Source: CAXXFQ01 sp963674475 (GTDB lineage Bacteria > Planctomycetota > Planctomycetia > Pirellulales > Thermoguttaceae). From it: DNA of 64,000 nucleotides. Each line of letters begins with the position of its first letter. Position 1 is the first letter of the stretch. This document shows, in pieces, positions 24,805 through 32,614 of this stretch. The translations under genes and the position numbers were made by a program. Below the pieces are notes generated by a model that was not told the DNA's origin, searched no databases, and worked only from the letters and a program-made list of their open reading frames with translations. The stretch spans positions 248,001 through 312,000 of the forward strand of contig CAXXFQ010000024.1 in the NCBI GenBank assembly GCA_963674475.2, read 5' to 3'.

Positions 24805-25836
24805 ATGAGTATCGCTAACGTAACACATTCGGTTGGACTCGACTACCACCAAGACGAAATTCAGGTTTGCATTATCGATCCCAACGGCAAAATCCTTGCC
24901 AACAAAAAACTACCGAACGAGGTTCTAACGCTAGACAGCTTCGTGCAAAAACACACCAGTTGTTTTCAGGCCTCTATCGAAGCTTGCACCGGTGCGGCCG
25001 CTTTGGCGGACCTGTTGCGACACGAATATCACTGGGATATTCGGCAGGCTCATGCCGGATATGTCAGCCGGATGAAGCAATCGCCTGACAAAACCGATTA
25101 TTCCGATGCACGGATCCTGGCCGACCTGGTACGTGTCGATTACTTGCCGGAAGTTTGGTTGCCGCCGCAATTCATTCGCGATTTGCGGAGCCTGGTTCGA
25201 CGCCGCGACCAACTGGTCAAAGATCGTACCCGAGAAAAACTGAGACTTCGCGCTTTATTGCGAAATTACCGTTTGGTTCCGCAGGGAGCCGCTTGGAGTC
25301 GACCGTGGATCGCCTGGCTGCGGAACTCGGACGAAATACCGACCGACATCGCATTCGTATTTGAGGACCTCCTGGATTCGATCGAAAGGCTCAAGGAAAA
25401 AGCGGACCGCATGCTGGAGAAGCTGGTGTCGATGACCAAAAACGATCCCCTGGTCAAGCTGTTGCTGAAACAAACCGGCATCGGGATCGTGACGGCCGTC
25501 GTCATGCGTTCGGAGATCGGTGATTTCACTCGATTTCAAAACGGTAAACAACTGTCGAACTTTTGCGGAGTTTCGCCTCGAAACGCTTCAAGCGGTAATC
25601 GTCAAGCAACGTCCGGATTGATCTTGGCAGGTTCGCCGATGCTGCGTGGTGTCCTCATTGAGGCGGCGCATCGTTTAGCACGTTACGACGAGCACTGGCG
25701 TGAACTGTTTCATCGATTACACGCGAAGAAACATAAACCGAAATGCGTTGCGGTCGCGGCAGTTGCCAGCCGCTGGATCCGACGCTTGTTCCATCAAGTC
25801 ATGGAATTACTAAACACGTCGCAGCTAGCGGCTTGA
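24805..25836 (+). CDS. IS110-family DEDD transposase
   Basis: 343 residues. The N-terminal RuvC-like DEDD domain shows GLDYHQDEIQVCIID (Asp), IEACTGA (Glu) and KTDYSDARILADLV (Asp pair). The C-terminal transposase_20 domain shows LLKQTGIGIVTA, FCGVSPRNASSGNR and GLILAGSPMLRGVLIEAAHR with the conserved Ser. Family members recombine DNA under guidance of a bridge RNA and have short or no inverted repeats. Length is normal and the frame is intact, so the element may be active. AAGGAG lies 9 bases before the ATG. The element edges were not found; its insertion is just upstream of the caspase array. Confidence 0.92.
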   Translation: MSIANVTHSVGLDYHQDEIQVCIIDPNGKILANKKLPNEVLTLDSFVQKHTSCFQASIEACTGAAALADLLRHEYHWDIRQAHAGYVSRMKQSPDKTDYSDARILADLVRVDYLPEVWLPPQFIRDLRSLVRRRDQLVKDRTREKLRLRALLRNYRLVPQGAAWSRPWIAWLRNSDEIPTDIAFVFEDLLDSIERLKEKADRMLEKLVSMTKNDPLVKLLLKQTGIGIVTAVVMRSEIGDFTRFQNGKQLSNFCGVSPRNASSGNRQATSGLILAGSPMLRGVLIEAAHRLARYDEHWRELFHRLHAKKHKPKCVAVAAVASRWIRRLFHQVMELLNTSQLAA

Positions 25837-26253
25837 TCGCACTATCGAAACTTTTGTGTCTATTGAACCTCAGCTCAAACTCCCAACGGTACGGCGCTTC
25901 AAACAGCCCCTGTTCCAACAAAAACAACAACTGCTAAATTTGCAATACCTTTCGGCGATGAAGAAGGAGTGAAAGCGAATCCATGTGATTTCTCGTGTCT
26001 ATGACGCCGGGCTCGTGCTGCACAGGGGCTATTAGTATGCTCGTGAAAAGTTTGGGCAGGCGTCATAACCACTCGGAACAACCCTAATGGGCTATTTTTT
26101 GGCTGACATACGCGTTCAAAAAAGACGCTCGAATAGAAGTTTGGGAAAAGCACACGATTCGTTCTCGCCCCCAATTGACAACCGACAGGTTTTCATAGAA
26201 GTGCAGCGATTACCGGTTAGAAAGTGCAGCGCTCTGGGGTTGGTGTTTTTATT
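25837..26253. other. Stretch without a gene downstream of IS110
   Basis: It probably contains the right end of IS110. Near 26200-26236 the words AAGTGCAGCG and GGTTAGAAAGTGCAGCGC resemble IS21-type end repeats seen elsewhere in the window. No gene is supported. Confidence 0.4.
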
Positions 26254-26457
26254 CTAATTGGGTTGGGAGTTGATTGGAAGAGAGAACTTCCTCCCCCATG
26301 GGGGAGAGCCGGTTAGGGCGATTGTTCTACTTATCTGCTTTAGTGCCGTCAGGCGTCTTTTTCTTCCTGAAGGAACGTTTGCCGCGCTTCCGCGGCGGGC
26401 GAATGCTTGCGGCCAAATTCGCTTTGGCAAATCTTCAAACGCGAATAACGCGCACGC

Positions 26458-26595
26458 CTCCGGCACCGGGCCTCCCGGCTGGCGTCTTTGAGACGGTAGC
26501 TTTCGCCTCCTCGCTTCCAGGATATAGCAGTGATGCGTCAGCCGATCCAACACGGCGCCGGTGAGTCGCTGACTGCCCAGGACCACGGTCCATTG
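26458..26595 (-). pseudogene. istB: istB C-terminal fragment (IS21 helper ATPase)
   Basis: The frame reads FEQWTVVLGSQRLTGAVLDR, then LTHHCYILEA, which is the conserved C-terminal part of IstB, the AAA+ helper of IS21-family transposition. The rest of istB and all of istA are missing here. A second istB fragment lies at 40139-40240. Confidence 0.6.
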
Positions 26596-27127
26596 TTCGA
26601 ACGGGAGGGGTGGTAGTAATCGAGGTATTTCGGATAAGATGTGCCGGAGGTGGTTTTCGCCGAAGATGAGGAACCGGTCGAGGCATTCACGTTTGGTCGA
26701 CCCGATGAATTGCTCTGGGTACCCCCCATCGCCTGGCAGAGATGGGAAAAAGAAGAGGTTCTGATACGATGCGGCTTCCAGCGATGGCAGCCAGCTCGCC
26801 ACCGCAAAAAAAGACCGATTGAAAAATCGCCTTCATCGCCTTGTCTCGCCAAGGGTTAACCGGATGACAAGCAATTGTACCCCACTGAAATAGTTGCCAA
26901 AAAAGCCTTCTTGCGGTTCCAAGTGAGAGGCGGTGGTTTTAGGCCAGCCTGACCCGACAAAAATGACAATTCGAATTCGCTCAAGTCGGGACCATCAGCA
27001 GACATGGAGACCGATGCTCTGAGAGGCGAGTTCTATCGCTCACGCTAGCGAAAATCTCGAGAAAAACGGCTCTCTCCGTTTCGCATCGCCAAGAAAAAGC
27101 CCGGCAAACCCAGGCTTTCGTGGAAAA

Positions 27128-27248
27128 CTTTGCCCATCAGTACCCAAGTCCGTTGTACCAATATGGGCACCCTATTTTTAGAGCTCTCTCTAACTATAGA
27201 CAGAGTAAAGAGATAGAAAACCCGAGCATCGGTCTACGGAACCGAAGG
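27128..27248 (+). repeat. Hairpin-ended module, copy B
   Basis: Same length as copy A. The left stem arm has changed (GCATCGGT instead of CCTTCGGT), shortening the stem. It ends exactly where the truncated ABC-3C effector frame becomes unique. Confidence 0.7.
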
Positions 27249-27765
27249 GGTCGAGCAATTAGAGTGCTTACTAAAACAATATCCTGAAGTAGTTGAACAT
27301 GCTGAGATCGATCACATTGATGAACCTCTTTCGGTAGACCCAAGTGATTTAGCTGAGGTTATTGAGGCTCTCGGTACTCATAAAGAAGCTTTTTCTAAGG
27401 TAAACGAATCGCATCCAGTACCAAGAACGCCATATGAAGAAAAAAATGCTCTCAACAACATGAGTGAGGATTATGCAAAAGAACAATTGGCTAAACATCT
27501 ACTAGAAACCAGGAACATTAAAGAATTTCTTTCCATGCCAGGAAATGAAGCTTACCAAGAAAAGTACGAAACGGTAGCGAATGATTTTAATTTCGAAATT
27601 ATAGCAAAACGAAAAGATTACCAGACTTTCGATGAGGTTATAAATTACCTTTACAGGTTTATTATAGGCCGGGACGTTATCTTAAAAGGACACAAAAGGT
27701 TAACTCGTCTTATTCTTTTTTACATGTACTGGAACTGCGACATCGGAAGAGATCAAGATGATTAG
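27249..27765 (+). pseudogene. ABC-3C system effector, N-terminus lost (C-terminal domain kept)
   Basis: The frame is open from the hairpin module into GVEQLECLLKQYPEVVEHAE and on to a stop at 27765, about 171 residues. The end (FDEVINYLYRFIIGRD, then HKRLTRLILFYMYWNCDIG) is the C-terminal domain of ABC-three-component effectors, which couples them to the middle component and ATPase. The N-terminal effector module, normally a toxic enzyme, is missing and replaced by IS DNA. The first ATG in frame is at 27460, so a shorter protein could still be made. The next gene starts within the last 8 bases. Base composition is AT-rich, unlike the flanks, as expected for acquired defence genes. Confidence 0.7.
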
Positions 27766-28006
27766 ACCAAATAAGCATTCCCACCCAGATAGGACGATTG
27801 TCAACGTGGCGCTCCAATTGGGATGTAAACTCAAAAGGGAGCGTTTGATTAGTTATGATGACTTGCGAAATTACACTAAAGGTTTAGTCGCAGGAGGTGA
27901 TGTTCTTTTTCTCCCATCACTAAATTTCCTATACCTTTTAGGCTTGATCGAATATAGACCTAAAACCGACGCAGTAGAATACGTAGGTTCGAATGAGACT
28001 ATCTAA
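27758..28006 (+). CDS. ABC-3C system middle component
   Basis: 82 residues, MIRPNKHSHPDRTIVNVALQ at the start and FLPSLNFLYLLGLIEYRP in the middle, a winged-helix-like small protein. This matches the middle component of ABC-three-component systems (MC6-like: RPNKH, then a helix and LG-IEY). It bridges effector and ATPase. It overlaps the genes on both sides (8 and 14 bases), a typical arrangement in these systems. Confidence 0.75.
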   Translation: MIRPNKHSHPDRTIVNVALQLGCKLKRERLISYDDLRNYTKGLVAGGDVLFLPSLNFLYLLGLIEYRPKTDAVEYVGSNETI

Positions 28007-29792
28007 AATATATTGCAATAAGCCAAAAAAATTCGGTCCAATACTTTTTTGCCCAGGCCTAAATGTTGTCATTGCAGAGAGCCAAAAACCGGAACACAAA
28101 GATAAAGACACCCATAATCTTGGCAAGTCAACGCTTTGCAAGCTACTGAATTTCTGCCTACTGCAAAGAGTTGACAAGGACTCTTTTCTCCAGAAGGATT
28201 GCTTTAAGGATTTTGTCTTTTTTCTAGAAGTGGAATTGCTTGATAGCTCCTTTTTAACGATTCGCCGTGAACCTCAGAAAGCAACCAAGATCAGCCTTAA
28301 AAGACACGATTGTAGTAACCAGGATTATTCTGGCCTTGGTGAAAAACAGTGGGACCATTGGGAGTTGTCGTTTAATAAAGCAAAGCAAACCGTTGATGGC
28401 TTACTTGATTTGCAAGCACTTAAGCCATGGGATTTTCGAGATGAATTCGGTTATCTACTGAGATCTCAGGGTGATTTTGATGATGTATTTCAGCTTAAAC
28501 GATCTTCTCATGGAAAACATGAGTATTGGAAACCGTACGTTGCGCATGTCTTAGGCTTTGATTCAAATTTAATAAAAGACTATTACAATAAACAAAATGA
28601 TCTCGAAAAGAAAAACTTTGACATCATAACTCTGAGCGGCGAAATTGGCGAAGAAACAGAAGAATTAAGCAAAATTGTAGGTATCCTACAGTTTAATTAT
28701 CGCGATATCAAGGAAAAGCAGGACTTACTTGATTCTTTCGATTTTCGCAAGCAAGACAAGGAACAAACCAAGCAACTTGTTGACGAAATTGATGAAGAAA
28801 TATCAAGCCTTAATAAGAAGCGATACTACTTGTCGTCTAGCCAAAGGAAGATCAAATCTTCCATGAAAGAAGAGCAGATTCTTTTTTCTCCAGAACATGC
28901 AGGGAAGCTTTTCAGAGAAATGGGGGTCGTTTTTGAAGGCCAAATCAAAAAGGATTTCGAGCAATTACTTGCTTTCAACACTGCAATAACAGAAGAACGT
29001 CGTCAGTACTTACAAAAAGAGTTAGAGGATAACAAAAAGAAAATATCAGCTATAAATAAAAGACGCAATAAGCTTGGTAAAAAACGATCAGGAATTCTCT
29101 CTTTTCTTGAAGAGGATGACGTTTTTGAAAAGTATAAAGAATTATCAAACCAGATGGTTAAGCTCCAGGCTGACATTACATCATTAGAATACAAACGAAA
29201 TGGTCTTTTAGAGCTTCAAAAAAAACGAAAAGAATTTCGGGAGCTTAAGGCAGAGAAAGAAAGAATGCAAGAGGATGTTGAAAAAAATGTTCGCGAGCAA
29301 AGCAGTGACGACACAGGCATATTCTACAAGATACGAGAATATTTTAGTGATATTATCGAAAGAGTTGTAAGCCACAAGGCAATAATAAGCGTTCCCGTCA
29401 ATAAGCAGGGAAATTTAGACTTTAAAGCAGAAATCTTAGATGAATCACAAAACGCTACTGCCGCAAACGATGGGCATTCATACAAAAAGCTTTTGTGCAT
29501 TGCTTTTGACATGGCAATCTTGCGAGCTTATTTAAACGCAAAATTCCCCCACTTTGTATTCCATGATGGAATTTTTGAAACGCTCGATGACCGAAAAAAA
29601 GAAAATTTACTCGATGTTATTCGCGAATACGCAGACCTAGGCATTCAACAGATTATCACCCTTATCGACTCCGACCTTCCTGGCGGGCCAACCCCTCAAG
29701 CAAGGGAGGAATTCTTTAATGATGATGAAATTGTATGCACATTGCACGATGATGGCATTCAAGGACGCCTATTCAGGATGGAACCTTGGTAG
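27993..29792 (+). CDS. ABC-3C system ATPase (DUF2326, SMC/RecN-like)
   Basis: 599 residues. The N-terminus shows GPILFCPGLNVVIAES, then the Walker A region HNLGKSTLCKLLNFCLL. A long coiled coil runs through residues about 200-440. The C-terminal DUF2326 part has FKAEILDESQNA and ends with Walker B/D-loop-like LNAKFPHFVFHDGIFETLDD and IQQIITLIDSDL. ABC-3C systems are predicted defence modules in which the ATPase senses a nucleic-acid or phage cue and releases the effector. This protein looks intact, but its effector partner lacks an N-terminus, so the system is probably dead or altered. The genes are AT-rich (many AAA and GAA codons), unlike neighbours. Confidence 0.85.
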   Translation: MRLSKIYCNKPKKFGPILFCPGLNVVIAESQKPEHKDKDTHNLGKSTLCKLLNFCLLQRVDKDSFLQKDCFKDFVFFLEVELLDSSFLTIRREPQKATKISLKRHDCSNQDYSGLGEKQWDHWELSFNKAKQTVDGLLDLQALKPWDFRDEFGYLLRSQGDFDDVFQLKRSSHGKHEYWKPYVAHVLGFDSNLIKDYYNKQNDLEKKNFDIITLSGEIGEETEELSKIVGILQFNYRDIKEKQDLLDSFDFRKQDKEQTKQLVDEIDEEISSLNKKRYYLSSSQRKIKSSMKEEQILFSPEHAGKLFREMGVVFEGQIKKDFEQLLAFNTAITEERRQYLQKELEDNKKKISAINKRRNKLGKKRSGILSFLEEDDVFEKYKELSNQMVKLQADITSLEYKRNGLLELQKKRKEFRELKAEKERMQEDVEKNVREQSSDDTGIFYKIREYFSDIIERVVSHKAIISVPVNKQGNLDFKAEILDESQNATAANDGHSYKKLLCIAFDMAILRAYLNAKFPHFVFHDGIFETLDDRKKENLLDVIREYADLGIQQIITLIDSDLPGGPTPQAREEFFNDDEIVCTLHDDGIQGRLFRMEPW

Positions 29793-29803
29793 CGTTTACT
29801 TGT

Positions 29804-29960
29804 TGTAAACAGCGGTCGAAAAATGCAGCGCTTTTCCGGGGGATCTCGGCGATCGAAATGTGCAGCGCTCGTTACCCTTGCTCGTTGATTTTAAGCAAGA
29901 CTTGTACTCCTCCTAAAAACAGTACAAGTCGGACCATGCTTAGAATCGCGAGGGAAATGA
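29804..29960 (+). repeat. IS21-type left end with repeated end motifs
   Basis: TGTAAACAGCGGTCGAAAAA opens the end and GATCGAAATGTGCAGCGC repeats it about 40 bases later, as in IS21 elements, which carry multiple end repeats. It lies just upstream of the istA fragment. Related words occur at 30183-30222, 38492-38516, 42504-42535 and 62310-62345. Confidence 0.55.
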
Positions 29961-30188
29961 GTGATCACCGATATGAATCTGTGGACCGAAGTCCGCCTGG
30001 ATGTGTGTGCGGGTAAGCTGAGCAGGCGAGAGGCGTGCAAGAAGTACGAGCTGAATTTTCGGACGATTCAGAAAATCCTGGCCCATGAAGAGCCGCCCGG
30101 TTATCGCAAGAAAGAAAAGCGTTCCAAGCCGGTTCTCGGAGCTTTCATTCCGATTGTCCACGAGATTCTCGAAGCGGATAAGGTATAA
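29961..30188 (+). pseudogene. istA: istA N-terminal fragment (IS21 transposase)
   Basis: 75 residues with the IstA helix-turn-helix start: LWTEVRLDVCAGKLSRREAC, then IQKILAHEEPPGYRKKEK and FIPIVHEILEADK. Full IstA has about 500 residues. The frame ends where DNA of IS copy 3 begins, so the rest was lost. The DDE core is absent and the fragment cannot transpose. Confidence 0.8.
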
Positions 30189-30287
30189 AAAGCAGTCGAA
30201 AAATGCAGCGAGCACTGGTTAGAAAGAGAATGGCCAGGACAGCGCATATCGCCACCGCAAGAGCCCAAGAAACCGCCCACTCCCCCC

Positions 30288-31370
30288 CTACCCTGCCTTC
30301 CGCTCGTACCAGCTCAAGACGCCACCAAGTCGTTCATGCCGTACGAGCTCGCCAAGCTTCAGCGTTTCGACTTCCTCACGTGTCGCTTCGTCGAAGTTCG
30401 GCGGCAGAAACCCGGTGCCACGATGCGGCCGACGGTGGTGGTAGTAATCGAGGTATTCGGATAGGATGTGTCGGAGGTGGTTTTCACCGAAGATGAGGAA
30501 TCGGTCAAGGCATTCACGCTTTATCGACCCGATGAATCGCTCGCAATGGGCATTCATATTAGGCGAACGCGGCGGGATCTTTATGGTTTTAAGACCTCCC
30601 GACCGGAGCGTTTTGAGAAACTTTTTGCAGAACTTGGTGTCCATGTCATGGATGAGATAGCGAGGAGCAACAGCGAATTCGTCGCAGACGACGCAAAGGT
30701 TGCGCGCTTGCTGGATCATCCAATGTTCGTTCGGGTGCGGTGTCATGCCAAGGATTTTCACCTCGCGGGTGCCCGGGCAGATCAACGCCAAGATGTAATA
30801 TTCAAGACGCCCGATCGGTGTCCAAACGCTTTTGGTAAAGAAGTCGCAGGCCAGAAGCGTCTCCTTATGGCGACGCAAGAACTCGGCCCAGGTGCTGTTG
30901 TCTCGACCGGGCGGATTCGGGCGGAATCCATTTTCGCGAAGGATATTGCAGACCGTCCCTCTCTTGATGTCCTTGTAGCCGAGTCGGTAAAGCTCGCCGA
31001 GGATGCGTCCCGAACCCCAGCCCTCGTTTTCCGATGCGAACTTGACGATCAGGTCCCGAATTTCCTGCGGCTTCTTGCGGCGGCCATGTTTTTTGACCTC
31101 GGTACGGTCCTGCTTCGGGTTTCGATCTTCCGCCAGCCATCGCATGAGTGTTCGCGGCGAAACCAGCGAGACAAGCTGGGTTGCCTTCGAGCCCAGCTGC
31201 TTGGCGTACTTCACCATCCTCGCCCGCTCCGCCCGTGTCGTATAGATCCGTTTCGGCAAGCGACTGCGAAGGATCTCGTTTTCCGCCTTGAGAAACTCGA
31301 TCTGTTTGACCAACTCCGACTCACTCGCCGCCGCCACCGCCAAAAAGACCGATTGAAAAATCGCCTTCAT
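30288..31370 (-). CDS. DDE integrase-core transposase, copy 3
   Basis: 360 residues from the ATG shared with the other copies; an in-frame ATG at 31433 lies in the non-coding repeat and is unlikely to be used. The catalytic residues are intact (LACDFFT, IHDMDTKF, NMNAHCERF). Small differences from copy 1 include SKATQLVSL for AKASGLVSL and YERKAG for YKRKAG at the end. Confidence 0.9.
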   Translation of the reverse strand: MKAIFQSVFLAVAAASESELVKQIEFLKAENEILRSRLPKRIYTTRAERARMVKYAKQLGSKATQLVSLVSPRTLMRWLAEDRNPKQDRTEVKKHGRRKKPQEIRDLIVKFASENEGWGSGRILGELYRLGYKDIKRGTVCNILRENGFRPNPPGRDNSTWAEFLRRHKETLLACDFFTKSVWTPIGRLEYYILALICPGTREVKILGMTPHPNEHWMIQQARNLCVVCDEFAVAPRYLIHDMDTKFCKKFLKTLRSGGLKTIKIPPRSPNMNAHCERFIGSIKRECLDRFLIFGENHLRHILSEYLDYYHHRRPHRGTGFLPPNFDEATREEVETLKLGELVRHERLGGVLSWYERKAG

Positions 31371-31661
31371 CGCCTTGCCTCGCCTGGGGTTAACCGGATG
31401 ACAAGCAATTGTACCCCACTGAAATCGCCGCAAAAAAAGCCTTCTGGCGGTTCCAAGTGAGAGGCGGTGTTTTTTGGTCAGCCTGACCCGACAAAAATGA
31501 CAATTCGAATTCGCTCAAGTCGGTACCATCAGCAGACATGGAGACCGATGCTCTAAGAGGCGAGCTCTATCGCTCACGCTAGCTAAAAACTCGAGAAAAA
31601 CGGCTCTATCCGTCTCGCGGCGCAAAGAAAAAGCCCGTAAAACCCAGGCTTTCATGGAAAA

Positions 31662-31782
31662 CTTTGCCCATCAGTACCCAAGTCGGTTGTACCAATATGG
31701 GCACCCCATTTTTAGAGCTCTCTCTAACTATAGACAGAGTAAAGAGATAGAAAACCACGCCTTCGGTCTACGGAACCGAAGG
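31662..31782 (+). repeat. Hairpin-ended module, copy C
   Basis: 121 bases with the perfect CCTTCGGT/ACCGAAGG stem. The next gene frame starts directly after it. Confidence 0.75.
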
Positions 31783-31783
31783 G

Positions 31784-32038
31784 GTGCGGCCTGCTATGAA
31801 TTCAAGCTGGGACCCGGAGATATACGTTTGTCGTGCAAAAAAATTCGGGTATCGGATGACGGTGTCGTGTGGCTTGGATGGTTTCGGTGCGGTTGGGTGC
31901 TATCCTAACGCGCAAGGCTACAAAATAATTGACACCGACGATCTGGTCGCTCGAACCGTTACCGGTTTCGGCCCTTGGCACACTATAACTAGTCATGGAG
32001 ATTCTCCCCGGTACGTCGATGCCACTGTCACATGGTAA
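31784..32038 (+). CDS. Small hypothetical protein next to the module
   Basis: 84 residues if the ATG at 31787 region is used; the frame is open into the module, so the real N-terminus may be lost. The sequence contains DPEIYVCRAKKFGYRMTVSC and IIDTDDLVARTVTGFGPWHT. I do not recognise it; phage-derived small proteins are a possible source. Its stop overlaps the start of the next gene (ATGGTAA arrangement), so the two belong together. Confidence 0.45.
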   Translation: MRPAMNSSWDPEIYVCRAKKFGYRMTVSCGLDGFGAVGCYPNAQGYKIIDTDDLVARTVTGFGPWHTITSHGDSPRYVDATVTW

Positions 32039-32418
32039 AATGCACCTTCACCCGCAACGGCCCCGACGCCGTTTGCACCCGCTGCGGCCGCGTCGTCAAA
32101 AATTATCAAGGCGACCTCACCCGCCTGCACGCCGTGTGCCGCCCCAACCAACCCGTCAAACCTCTCCCGCCATCAAAACCACCCACCATCCTTGAGCGGG
32201 CCAAGCATTACGCCGCCGCGAGCGCCCGCTGGAGTTCTGCCGGTTGCCCGAGTCGTAGCGACGAAGAGGTCGAAGCGATTCTTGCCATCTGCAAGACATG
32301 CAAAAACTACAACGGCGCCGGGTGCAACCTCTGCGGCTGCCGTGTCAATCGAAAGCGAGCCGCCTTGCTCAATAAAGCGAGAATGGCAACCGAGCGGTGT
32401 CCGGTTGGGTTGTGGTGA
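32032..32418 (+). CDS. Small zinc-ribbon protein (phage/planctomycete type)
   Basis: 128 residues. The first finger is CTFTRNGPDAVCTRCGRVVK and the second is CKTCKNYNGAGCNLCGCRVN, then ALLNKARMATERCPVGLW at the end. The pattern C-x2-C...C-x2-CGC...ATE-x-CP-x-G-x-W is common in small proteins of phages and planctomycetes; the function is not known. Fragments of the same gene end occur at 44100-44231 and 55200-55246, each followed by the same module. It is probably a cassette-like gene that has been copied several times. Confidence 0.65.
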   Translation: MVKCTFTRNGPDAVCTRCGRVVKNYQGDLTRLHAVCRPNQPVKPLPPSKPPTILERAKHYAAASARWSSAGCPSRSDEEVEAILAICKTCKNYNGAGCNLCGCRVNRKRAALLNKARMATERCPVGLW

Positions 32419-32424
32419 GTAAGT

Positions 32425-32542
32425 CTTTCCACCAGTATCTAGCGATGCACCAGATGGCGACATGTCATTAGGTGCATCGGTCTCAAAGTAGAAATAGCTT
32501 AGCGAGATAGAGAATTACAGCATCGGTCTACGGAATTGAAGG
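32425..32542 (+). repeat. Hairpin-ended module, diverged copy G
   Basis: Begins CTTTCCACCAGTATC 6 bases after the zinc-ribbon stop and ends GCATCGGTCTACGGAATTG-AAGG. It is related to the IS-linked copies over its whole length but strongly diverged, and no transposase is beside it. Confidence 0.6.
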
Positions 32543-32614
32543 GCGTTCACTTGTTCGGTCATCAAGCAAGACGTTACCGGTGCGACTTCCGGCCTTTTTG
32601 ACGCCGATTCGGCC

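Larger units (their letters stand above)
26254..27248 (-). mobile_element. Deleted copy 2 of the repeated IS, mixed with IS21 debris
   Basis: The right half (26860-27248) is the conserved non-coding part and hairpin module of the repeated IS. The transposase gene is reduced to its first codons, an unrelated insert, and a short internal piece (STKRECLDRFLIFGENHLRH). The left part is IS21 istB debris. The element therefore suffered an internal deletion and fusion with another IS. Confidence 0.65.
30189..31782 (-). mobile_element. Repeated DDE-transposase IS, copy 3
   Basis: Complete copy with an IS21-end-like prefix (AAGCAGTCGAAAAATGCAGCG) on its left. It separates the istA fragment from the cassette-like unit at 31784-32542. 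Confidence 0.8.

Noticed and set aside
31662..32542. Modules as integron attC sites
   Set aside because: The modules lack the RYYYAAC and GTTRRRY core sites and the arms at the two ends do not pair; no integron integrase is in the window.
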